Below are positions 46,792 to 53,562 of a stretch of DNA of 64,000 nt, piece by piece. This DNA is from Paucibacter aquatile. GTDB lineage: Bacteria > Pseudomonadota > Gammaproteobacteria > Burkholderiales > Burkholderiaceae_C. The notes beneath the pieces are model-generated. The model did no database searches. It saw only the letters and a program-made list of their open reading frames with translations, and was not told the origin of the DNA. The DNA is taken from NCBI RefSeq assembly GCF_002885975.1, contig NZ_POSP01000004.1, forward strand, positions 682,001-746,000, in the 5' to 3' direction. Position 1 is the stretch's first letter; each line of letters begins with the position of its first letter. A program made the translations under genes and the position numbers.

Positions 46792-47262
46792 ATGAGTTCA
46801 GAAGTGACTTTGGATGCGATTGACCGCGGCATTCTGGCGGCGTTGCAGCGCGATGGCCGCATCAGCAATGTGGAGCTGGCCAAGCTGGTCCATCTCTCGC
46901 CCTCGGCCTGTCTGCGGCGGGTCAAACAGCTGGAAGACGCCGGTGTGATCGCCGGCTATGTGGCGCTGCTGAACCCCAAGGCCATCGGCCAACCGGGCAC
47001 CAGCTTCACCATCATCAATCTGGAGCGGATGACGCCGCAGGCGCTGGGCGCCTTCGAGCAGGCGGTGCGGGACATCCCGGAGATCCTGGACTGCTTCTAT
47101 GTGGCGGGCACCAATGACTACCTGATGCGCTTTGCCTACAAAGATGCCGAAGACCTGGAGCGCCTGCACAGCGATGTGCTGATGCATCTGCCTGGTGTGG
47201 CGCGCAGCAACTCGATGCTGGTGCTGCGCACGGTCAAGAAGACCACGGCGTTTGAGCTTTGA
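46792..47262 (+). CDS. Lrp/AsnC family transcriptional regulator
   Basis: This 156-residue protein has an N-terminal winged helix-turn-helix (LDAIDRGILAALQRDGRISNVELAKLVHLSPSACLRRVKQLEDAGVI) and a C-terminal ligand-binding RAM domain (TNDYLMRFAYKDAEDLERL). I chose the ATG at 46792; the earlier in-frame start at 46726 adds residues outside the family. Its divergent position next to the putrescine catabolic operon suggests it senses an amino acid or polyamine product and controls that operon. The gap 46649-46791 is AT-richer near the start and holds a partly palindromic AATG..CATT segment. Confidence 0.9.
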   Translation: MSSEVTLDAIDRGILAALQRDGRISNVELAKLVHLSPSACLRRVKQLEDAGVIAGYVALLNPKAIGQPGTSFTIINLERMTPQALGAFEQAVRDIPEILDCFYVAGTNDYLMRFAYKDAEDLERLHSDVLMHLPGVARSNSMLVLRTVKKTTAFEL

Positions 47263-47334
47263 ACGCTGAACTTGGAGCCCGGGCCGAGTGGTTTCCGTGC
47301 TGTGCGGTGGATCGCGGCAGCGATCCCGCCGGTC

Positions 47335-47523
47335 TTACATGGCCAGGCCCATCATCAGGGCGGTCAGGCCGAAGCAGCTCAGGGTAGCGGCCAGGCCCAG
47401 GGTCTCGGCGACCAGGTTCACTTGCTTGCCGAAGGCAAAGGTGCCGGCCAGGGACGGTTGCTGTTGTTCAGCGTTCAGCAGGTACTGTTGCGATTGAGCG
47501 AGGAAGGCGGGAGTTGCAGTCAT
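47335..47523 (-). CDS. Small membrane protein of unknown function
   Basis: This reading frame encodes 62 residues with a polar N-terminus (MTATPAFLAQSQQYLLNAEQQQPS) and a hydrophobic C-terminal half (LVAETLGLAATLSCFGLTALMMGLAM), so a single-helix membrane protein is predicted. I do not recognise a family. The ATG at 47523 is followed by a normal TAA stop. No strong ribosome-binding site is visible, so confidence is moderate. Confidence 0.5.
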   Translation of the reverse strand: MTATPAFLAQSQQYLLNAEQQQPSLAGTFAFGKQVNLVAETLGLAATLSCFGLTALMMGLAM

Positions 47524-47593
47524 GATGATGTTTTGTCTCTGTAGCGACACCCCTGTGGGTGACTTCGAGCGCAATTATCAATGACATCCGTGA

Positions 47594-47619
47594 AAACCCT
47601 ATGACAAAAATCAGGGTTT
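47594..47619 (-). terminator. Possible weak terminator after the DMT transporter gene
   Basis: AAACCCT (47594-47600) pairs with AGGGTTT (47613-47619), directly after the transporter stop on the reverse strand and followed there by a short T-run. The stem is only 7 bp and not GC-rich. The gap 47524-47619 holds nothing else I can identify. Confidence 0.35.
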
Positions 47620-48534
47620 CTACTTAATTGGTAAAACTTCACTTGAAGTCTTGGCTGGCTGGAGCAGAGGCAGCAACTGCACCACCAGCAGGCTGCCCAG
47701 GATCAGGGCGCAGCCGGCGAGGCCCGCCGGGGCCAGGCGGTCCCCCATCAGCCAGTAGCCAAACAGTGCGGCAAACAAGGTCTCCGAGGACAGCACGATG
47801 GCGGCGTCGGCCGCATGGGCATAGCGCTGCGCCACCACCTGGGCGGTGAAGGCCACGCCGACCGACAGAATGCCGGTGTACAGAATCGGCGTGGCAGCGG
47901 CCTGGATGCCGGCGCCGCTGAAGGGCTCGAACAGCAGCCCCCAGATCAAGGCCAGCAGGCCGCAGACGAAAAACTGGCCGCAGGCCACGAGAAAGGGCGC
48001 CGCCATGCGGTCCGCGACGCGGCCGATCAGCAGCACATGCAGGCCCCAGGGCAGGGCCGAGGCGATCACCCAGCTGTCGCCGAGGCCGATCTCCAGGCTT
48101 TGCGCGCCCGAGAGCAGAAAAGCGCCGACCAGGCAGGCCAGCGCGCCGGGCCAGACCGACCAATGCGGCAGCTGGCGCAGCAGCAACCAGCCCAGCACCG
48201 GCACCAGGGGCACGTAGAGTGCGGTCAGAAAGCCGGCATTGGTGACCGTGGTGTACTTGATGCCGATCTGCTGCATGGCTGCACCCAGGGTCAGCAGCAT
48301 GCCAAGGCCCAGGATCTTCAGGCCGTCATCGCGGTTCAGCGCCAGCTGCCGCCCGGCCAGGTAGTTCCACTCGCGCCAGGCCAGAGGCAGCACGACCAGG
48401 GCGCCGACCAGAAAGCGCAGGCCGGTGAACATCATCGGCCCCAGCTCCTGCATGCCGTGGCTTTGCGCCACAAAGGCCGAGCCCCAGATCAGGGCGATGA
48501 GGGTCAGCAGGAGATTGGCTTGGATGCGGCTCAA
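47620..48534 (-). CDS. DMT-family transporter (EamA domains)
   Basis: This inner-membrane protein of about 304 residues has ten hydrophobic segments arranged as two EamA repeats (NLLLTLIALIWGSAFVAQSHG opening; ILYTGILSVGVAFTAQVVAQRYAHAADAAIVLSSETLFAALFGYWLMGD in the second). Members export or exchange small metabolites; the substrate is unknown. No ATG gives a family-like N-terminus. I placed the start at the TTG at 48534, preceded by GGAAAG with 9-base spacing; the open frame continues to a TTG at 48639. Confidence 0.82.
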   Translation of the reverse strand: MSRIQANLLLTLIALIWGSAFVAQSHGMQELGPMMFTGLRFLVGALVVLPLAWREWNYLAGRQLALNRDDGLKILGLGMLLTLGAAMQQIGIKYTTVTNAGFLTALYVPLVPVLGWLLLRQLPHWSVWPGALACLVGAFLLSGAQSLEIGLGDSWVIASALPWGLHVLLIGRVADRMAAPFLVACGQFFVCGLLALIWGLLFEPFSGAGIQAAATPILYTGILSVGVAFTAQVVAQRYAHAADAAIVLSSETLFAALFGYWLMGDRLAPAGLAGCALILGSLLVVQLLPLLQPAKTSSEVLPIK

Positions 48535-48672
48535 GAGATGGGGCTTTCCGTGCAAGAGGCGGGGGTCAACTGGCGTGATCGTTTCGAATGGCTTGGCGGC
48601 CAAAAGGAAACGGCGCCGATTATCGCGGCGCCGCTCCAAGCCAGAGCTGAGCTCAAGCCAAAACTGGGGTCA

Positions 48673-48704
48673 GAGTGATTTTCCGCGTCTGGCCGAAATC
48701 ACTC
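48673..48704 (-). repeat. Hairpin with GGGGTCAGAGT motif downstream of the Bax-inhibitor gene
   Basis: GAGTGATTT (48673-48681) pairs perfectly with AAATCACTC (48696-48704) around a 14-base loop. The left arm overlaps AACTGGGGTCAGAGT (48662-48676). That motif resembles sequences I associate with REP-like elements mobilised by RAYT transposases in other Proteobacteria; this is from memory. It lies 30 bases after the Bax-inhibitor stop and could also act as a terminator. Confidence 0.4.
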
Positions 48705-48734
48705 CGCTCAGTTCAGCTCATTCAGCCATCCTCA

Positions 48735-49439
48735 TCATTCCTCGCGGCCACCAAAAATGCCCAGCAGCGACAGCAGAGACTGGAATACGTTGTACAGGCT
48801 CAGGTACACGCTCAGCGTGGCGGTGATGTAGTTGGTTTCTTCGCCGTCTTGCACGCGCTTGAGGTCGTACAGGATGAAGGCCGAGAAGATGCCAATCGCC
48901 AGCACCGACAGCGTGATCATCAGCGCGCTGGACTTCAGGAAAATGTTGGCAATGCCCGCCACCAGCAAGAGGATCATGCCGATGAAGAGGAATTTGCCCA
49001 TGCTGCTCAGGTCACGCTTGATCACCGTGGACAGCGAGGCCATGCCCAGGAAGATGGCGCCCGTGCCCGCGAAGGCCGTCATGATCAGCTCGGCGCCATT
49101 GCCCAGGCCCAGGACCGCACCCACCAGGCGCGACAACATCAGGCCCATGAAAAAGGTGAAGCCCAGCAGCACAGGCACGCCCGCGGCCGAGTTCTTGGTC
49201 TTCTCGATGGCGAACATGAAGCCGAACGCACCGGCCATGAAGACGATCAGGCCGACCATGGGCGACATGGCCTTGGACAGGCCGGTGGCCACGCCCAGCC
49301 AGGCACCCAGCACCGTGGGCACCATGGACAGGGCCAGCAGCCAGTAGGTGTTGCGCAGCACGCGGTTGCGTTCGCGGCGCAGCGCGCCTTCGTTGAGGCC
49401 GGTGGAGACGGCAGAGAAAGATCCGAAGTTCGGGTTCAT
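48735..49439 (-). CDS. Bax inhibitor-1/YccA family membrane protein
   Basis: This is a 234-residue polytopic membrane protein with seven hydrophobic segments. The family hallmarks are visible: RNTYWLLALSMVPTVLGAWLG near the N-terminus, a central FFMGLMLS segment, and the C-terminal ILYDLKRVQDGEETNYITATLSVYLSLYNVFQSLL with its conserved Asp. Members act in membrane quality control or calcium leak; YccA modulates FtsH. The TerC-family gene lies 105 bp upstream on the same strand. Confidence 0.92.
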   Translation of the reverse strand: MNPNFGSFSAVSTGLNEGALRRERNRVLRNTYWLLALSMVPTVLGAWLGVATGLSKAMSPMVGLIVFMAGAFGFMFAIEKTKNSAAGVPVLLGFTFFMGLMLSRLVGAVLGLGNGAELIMTAFAGTGAIFLGMASLSTVIKRDLSSMGKFLFIGMILLLVAGIANIFLKSSALMITLSVLAIGIFSAFILYDLKRVQDGEETNYITATLSVYLSLYNVFQSLLSLLGIFGGREE

Positions 49440-49544
49440 GACAGCAACTCCTGTGAGAGTGAGTGAATGAATGGGTTGAAAGAAGAAGGGAAGACCGGGT
49501 TGTGAGTTTGATCGACCTCGATCTCGGGCGAGCGAGTCGCGGCC

Positions 49545-50306
49545 TCAGCCCTTGTCGCTGGCCGCTGCAGCGGCCAAGCGCTTGCCGCGGGCGCGGATGT
49601 TGAGGGCCTCAACCGCCAGCGAGAAGCACATCGCGGCGTAGAGGTAGCCCTTGGGCACATGTTGGTCGAAGGCTTCGGCCGTCAGCGCCATGCCCACCAT
49701 CACCAGGAAGGCCAGAGCCAGCACCTTGACCGAAGGATGGCGGTCCACAAACTCGCCGATCGGTTTGGCCGCGATCAGCATCACGCCGACCGAGGTCACC
49801 ACGGCCGCCACCATCACGCCGATGCGGTCCACCATGCCCACTGCGGTGATCACGGAATCGAGCGAGAACACGATGTCGATCACGGCGATCTGGCCGATCA
49901 CCATCCAGAACAGCTTGCGCCCGGCGGCTTTCAGCGCGGCGGCATCGGCCGTCGGCGGGCCGTCCTGCTCATGGGCTTCCACTTCGACAAAGATCTCGTG
50001 CGAGGCCTTGTACAGCAGGAACAGGCCACCCAGCAGCAAGACCAGATCTCGGCCGCTGATGCCTTGGCCGAAGACATGGAAGAGATCGGCCGTCAGGCCC
50101 ATGACCCAGCTCAGCGAGAACAGCAGCAGCAGGCGCGACACCATCGCAAAACCCAGGCCCAGGCGCCGCGCCTGATCGCGCTGCTCCGGCGGCAGGCGGC
50201 CGACCAGGATGGAGATGAAGATGATGTTGTCGATGCCCAGGACGATTTCCAGGGCGGTCAGCATCGCGAAGGCGAGCCAGAGATTGGGGTCGAAAAGAAA
50301 GTCCAT
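49545..50306 (-). CDS. TerC family membrane protein
   Basis: This 253-residue polytopic protein shows the TerC signatures ALEIVLGIDNIIFISILVGRLP near the N-terminus and IAVIDIVFSLDSVITAVGM in the second half, each with conserved acidic residues in a membrane helix. Members are linked to metal-ion (often manganese) export and to co-translocational metalation of exported enzymes. It starts with ATG at 50306 and lies upstream of the Bax-inhibitor gene. Confidence 0.9.
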   Translation of the reverse strand: MDFLFDPNLWLAFAMLTALEIVLGIDNIIFISILVGRLPPEQRDQARRLGLGFAMVSRLLLLFSLSWVMGLTADLFHVFGQGISGRDLVLLLGGLFLLYKASHEIFVEVEAHEQDGPPTADAAALKAAGRKLFWMVIGQIAVIDIVFSLDSVITAVGMVDRIGVMVAAVVTSVGVMLIAAKPIGEFVDRHPSVKVLALAFLVMVGMALTAEAFDQHVPKGYLYAAMCFSLAVEALNIRARGKRLAAAAASDKG

Positions 50307-50471
50307 GCGGGCGAGAAAAAGAGGCTAAGGCGGTGCACGAGGCCGCAGCACAGAGGCTGCGAACTGCCGGCGGCAAAAGAAGAGAAAAGCGGGGAGGAAG
50401 GACGGCGCCGAATGGAGTCGCTCGCAAGTGGGGCCATTCAGGCCATGGGCGAGCGCAGCAGCTGCGGGCGA

Positions 50472-50870
50472 TCAGCCCCCGCGCGGGCGTGGCGGCCGCT
50501 GCAGGCCTTCGAGCCAGGGGGCATCTATCAGGTACGGCAACTTGGCGCCCGGCGGCGACAGGCTTGTGGCACTGAGCTGCAAGCCCGAGGGCGGCAGGCC
50601 CAGCTCGGGCGCTTCCAACCCGTCGCCAAGCTCGGCGCCGGTCACTGGGGTGTCGACCGTTGGTTCTACCGTGACCTCGGTCCAGGAAGTGAAACCATCC
50701 GCGTCGTTCAAGTCCGTCGCGCAGATGGTTGCGGACTGCTGAGCCGCAATCAGTCCCCAAGCTTGCGCCGGTGCGCTGCCCATCACGAGCAGGCCCAGGG
50801 CCAGGCAGAGCGCCAGCCCGAGCTGGAGCCCGCGTGCGCGGCGAAGGATGAAGGCGGAGAACAGGGTCAC
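50472..50870 (-). CDS. Small secreted protein of unknown function
   Basis: This is a 132-residue protein with a signal peptide ending near GSAPAQA and an acidic, Pro/Thr-rich mature part (TEVTVEPTVDTPVTGAEL) without membrane helices. I do not recognise a family. It starts with GTG, 10 bp after the stop of the DUF455 ferritin-like gene, so the two are probably co-transcribed. The gap to TerC (50307-50471) shows nothing I can name. Confidence 0.65.
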   Translation of the reverse strand: MTLFSAFILRRARGLQLGLALCLALGLLVMGSAPAQAWGLIAAQQSATICATDLNDADGFTSWTEVTVEPTVDTPVTGAELGDGLEAPELGLPPSGLQLSATSLSPPGAKLPYLIDAPWLEGLQRPPRPRGG

Positions 50871-50880
50871 GGGCCGCAGT

Positions 50881-51741
50881 TTAGCTGGCCGTGCCGTTGA
50901 CCGCCTGAGCGGCGTCGGGCGCGCCCGTTCGATCGTTCGAGAAATCCGCCTGAAGGTAGGCCAATTCTTCTTCGCTGAAGCCGGCCGCGCCGCGAGCGCT
51001 CAGGTTGAAGGGCGGGCGCAGCCGCGGCGCCTGGTAGTGCTGCACCAGGCCAGGATAAATCGCCACGGGGTCCAGGCCACGCAAGCGGCAGCAGTGGCGG
51101 TACCAGCGGTTGCCGATCTCCACATGGCCGATTTCTTCGCGCAGGATGATGTCCAGAATAGCCACCGCCCGTGCGTCGCCGGCGCGGGCCAGCTTGGCCT
51201 GCAGCGGCGGCGTGGCATCCAGGCCGCGCGCCTCCAGGGTGCGCGGTACCAGGGCCATGCGGGCCAGCACATCGTCGGCCGTGCGTTCGGCCATGGTCCA
51301 AAGGCCGTCATGGGCGTCGAAGTCGCCGTAGCGGTGGCCCAGGCTTTGCAGATGATCGTGCAGCAGGCTGAAATGCTGCGCTTCCTCGGCGGCTACACGC
51401 AGCCAGTCGAGGTAGAACTCACGCGGCATGCCGGCAAAGCGCCAGACCGCATCCAAGGCCAGATTGATGGCGTTGAACTCGATATGTGCGATGGCGTGGA
51501 TCAGCGCGGCCCGGCCTTCCAGCGTGAAGGGCGAGCGGTTCGGCACTTGCAGGGCGGACAGCAAACGCGGCCGCTCCGGTCGGCCCGGCACGCCCTCGGG
51601 GCGCTGCAGCCGGGCTTCGGTGTCGAGGGAAAGCCCGTTCTGGGCCTCCAGGTAGAGGGCTTGAGCCGCAGCGGCCTTGTCGGCGGGGGAGATCAGGCAG
51701 AGAACGTGCAGGGCACGGGCGCGGCAGTCCAGAGGCATCAT
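50881..51741 (-). CDS. DUF455 family ferritin-like protein
   Basis: This 286-residue protein matches DUF455, a ferritin-like four-helix family. Candidate di-iron ligands are in IAHIEFNAI, AAEEAQHFSLLHDHL and LREEIGHVEIGNRW, each an E-x2-H or E-E-x2-H pattern. Some related proteins are iron oxidases or tRNA-modifying enzymes of the MiaE type, but the function of DUF455 is not established. It is divergent from the gamma-carbonic anhydrase gene over 125 bp. Confidence 0.88.
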   Translation of the reverse strand: MMPLDCRARALHVLCLISPADKAAAAQALYLEAQNGLSLDTEARLQRPEGVPGRPERPRLLSALQVPNRSPFTLEGRAALIHAIAHIEFNAINLALDAVWRFAGMPREFYLDWLRVAAEEAQHFSLLHDHLQSLGHRYGDFDAHDGLWTMAERTADDVLARMALVPRTLEARGLDATPPLQAKLARAGDARAVAILDIILREEIGHVEIGNRWYRHCCRLRGLDPVAIYPGLVQHYQAPRLRPPFNLSARGAAGFSEEELAYLQADFSNDRTGAPDAAQAVNGTAS

Positions 51742-51813
51742 GGCCCAATTATCCCGCCAGGGCTTGCCAGGTTCAGGCCGGCAAAGCCCCGGTCGCGCCG
51801 TGCCGCCCAGCGG

Positions 51814-51835
51814 CCCGCTTAAAATAGCGGGTTTT
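51814..51835 (+). promoter_or_regulatory. Hairpin with TAAAAT box upstream of the gamma-carbonic anhydrase
   Basis: CCCGCT (51814-51819) and AGCGGG (51826-51831) enclose TAAAAT, followed by TTTT. The TAAAAT box could be a -10 element about 42 bases before the ATG at 51867. No convincing -35 was found. A hairpin role is the alternative. Confidence 0.3.
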
Positions 51836-51866
51836 GCCGCGGCCAGGCGCCGTCCGGGAGCACGAG

Positions 51867-52424
51867 ATGGGGATATTCCAGTTGGACGAACACCGGCCCG
51901 AAGTCGCCGCCAGCGCCTGGGTGGCCGACAGCGCCCAGATCATCGGCCGGGTGCATCTCGACGAAGATGTCAGCATCTGGTTCAACGCTGTGTTGCGCGG
52001 TGACAGCGAACACCTGCACATCGGCCCGGGCTGCAATATCCAGGACGGCTCCGTGCTGCATGCCGACCATGGCTTTCCGCTGCGTCTGGAGGCCGGCGTG
52101 ACGGTCGGCCACCAGGTGATGCTGCATGGCTGCACGGTGGGCGAGAACTCCTTGATCGGCATTGGCGCCGTGGTCCTCAACGGTGCCCGCATCGGCCGCG
52201 ACAGCATCGTCGGCGCCGGTGCGCTGGTGACCGAGGGCAAGGCGTTTCCGGACGGCAGCCTGATCGTGGGCAGCCCGGCCAAGGTCGTGCGTGAGCTCAC
52301 GCCTGAGCAGATCGAAGGCTTGCGTGCCAGTGCCCGCCACTACATCGCCAACGGCCAGCGCTACGCCAGCGGCTTGCAAGACATCAGCGGCGACTATCCC
52401 CAGAATTCCAAAGCCAAACCATGA
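51867..52424 (+). CDS. Gamma-class carbonic anhydrase family protein
   Basis: This 185-residue left-handed beta-helix protein has hexapeptide repeats (IGRVHLDEDVSIWFNAVLRGD through VLNGARIGRDSIVGAGALV). Three candidate zinc histidines are in HADHGFP and VGHQVMLHG. The family includes carbonic anhydrases and PaaY-like thioesterases. I chose the ATG at 51867, preceded by GGGAG; the in-frame start at 51834 adds an unrelated tail. The stop overlaps the hslO start (ATGA). Confidence 0.9.
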   Translation: MGIFQLDEHRPEVAASAWVADSAQIIGRVHLDEDVSIWFNAVLRGDSEHLHIGPGCNIQDGSVLHADHGFPLRLEAGVTVGHQVMLHGCTVGENSLIGIGAVVLNGARIGRDSIVGAGALVTEGKAFPDGSLIVGSPAKVVRELTPEQIEGLRASARHYIANGQRYASGLQDISGDYPQNSKAKP

Positions 52425-53389
52425 GTGAACTGCATAAATTCCTGTTCGAAGGCCTGCCCGTGCGCGGCATGCTGGTGCGCCTGACCGGCAGCTGGCAAGA
52501 GGTGCTTCAGCGCCGCGAGGCGGTGGGCGCGCATCCGCCCGAACTGCGCGCCCTGCTGGGCGAGATGTCGGCCGCGGCCGTGCTGATGCAATCCAACATC
52601 AAGTTCAACGGCGCCTTGGTGCTGCAGGTGTTTGGCGACGGCCCGGTCAAGCTGGCCGTGGCCGAGGTGCAGCCTGATCTGAGCTTCCGCGCCACGGCCA
52701 AACTGGTCGGTGAGGTGCCGGAGGGCGCCCGGCTTGAAGCCATGCTCAATGTTCATGGCCAGGGCCGTTGCGCCATCACCCTGGACCCCAAGGACAAGTT
52801 CCCCGGCCAGCAGCCCTACCAGGGCGTGGTGCCGCTGCACGGTGACCAGCGCGAGCCGCTGCAAAAGCTCTCGGAGGTGCTGGAGCACTACATGCTTCAG
52901 TCCGAGCAGCTGGACACGAAACTGGTGCTGTTCGCCAACGACGAGATCGCCGCCGGCCTCTTGATCCAGCGCCTGCCGGTCGAGGGTGAGGCCAATTTGG
53001 AAGGGCAGGGCGACACCCTTCGCAACGAAGACGAGATCGGCCTGTCCGACGCCTTCAACCGCATCAGCATGTTGGCTTCCACCCTGACCCGCGATGAACT
53101 CCTGGGCCTGGATGCCGAGACCATTCTGCGCCGCCTGTTCTGGGAAGAAAGCGTGCGCCGCTTCGAGCCGCTGGCGCCGCGCTTCGCCTGCAGTTGCTCG
53201 CGCGAGCGCGTCAGCCAGATGCTCAAGGGCCTGGGCCGCGACGAGGTCGAAGAGGTGCTGGCCGAGCGCGGCGATGTCGAGATTGGCTGCGAGTTCTGCG
53301 GCCTGCAGTACCACTTCGACGCGGTTGATGTTGGCCAACTGTTTGCGCAAGAGCTGGCCCAAGCCGGCGGTAGCGGCACCGTGCAATAA
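52421..53389 (+). CDS. hslO: Hsp33 redox-regulated chaperone
   Basis: This is a 322-residue Hsp33, a cytosolic holdase activated by oxidation. The C-terminal zinc-binding cysteines are present as C-x-C (FACSCSRERV, about 256-258) and C-x2-C (GCEFCGLQYHF, about 290-293). The N-terminal domain has VRLTGSWQEVLQRR and LMQSNIKFNGALVLQVFGDGPVKL. The start overlaps the carbonic-anhydrase-like gene by 4 bp. The long 171-bp gap after it holds several hairpins described separately. Confidence 0.94.
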   Translation: MSELHKFLFEGLPVRGMLVRLTGSWQEVLQRREAVGAHPPELRALLGEMSAAAVLMQSNIKFNGALVLQVFGDGPVKLAVAEVQPDLSFRATAKLVGEVPEGARLEAMLNVHGQGRCAITLDPKDKFPGQQPYQGVVPLHGDQREPLQKLSEVLEHYMLQSEQLDTKLVLFANDEIAAGLLIQRLPVEGEANLEGQGDTLRNEDEIGLSDAFNRISMLASTLTRDELLGLDAETILRRLFWEESVRRFEPLAPRFACSCSRERVSQMLKGLGRDEVEEVLAERGDVEIGCEFCGLQYHFDAVDVGQLFAQELAQAGGSGTVQ

Positions 53390-53483
53390 GCCCGGCGACG
53401 CTGCGGTCCCCATGCCCCCGAGGCGCGGCGTGGCGCGGATGCCGCGCTCCGCTGGCAATACGACCTGAGGGATTGACGCTCCC

Positions 53484-53562
53484 GCCCTGATCCTCGACCT
53501 TGTCCGGCGGTCCCGCGTGTTCCGCGGGTGCGAGGCCGGTAGCGGCCTGAAAGGGCGAGGAT
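53484..53562 (+). other. Possible structured leader of the large membrane-protein gene
   Basis: ATCCTCG (53490-53496) can pair with CGAGGAT (53556-53562), which contains the ribosome-binding site and start codon region. Inside it sit two perfect 6-bp hairpins, CCCGCG/CGCGGG (53512-53528) and AGGCCG/CGGCCT (53533-53548, GTAG loop), giving a three-way-junction layout. GCCCT (53484-53488) can alternatively pair with AGGGC (53552-53556). Such stems arise by chance in GC-rich DNA, so this is tentative. Another hairpin lies at 53433-53447. Confidence 0.35.
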
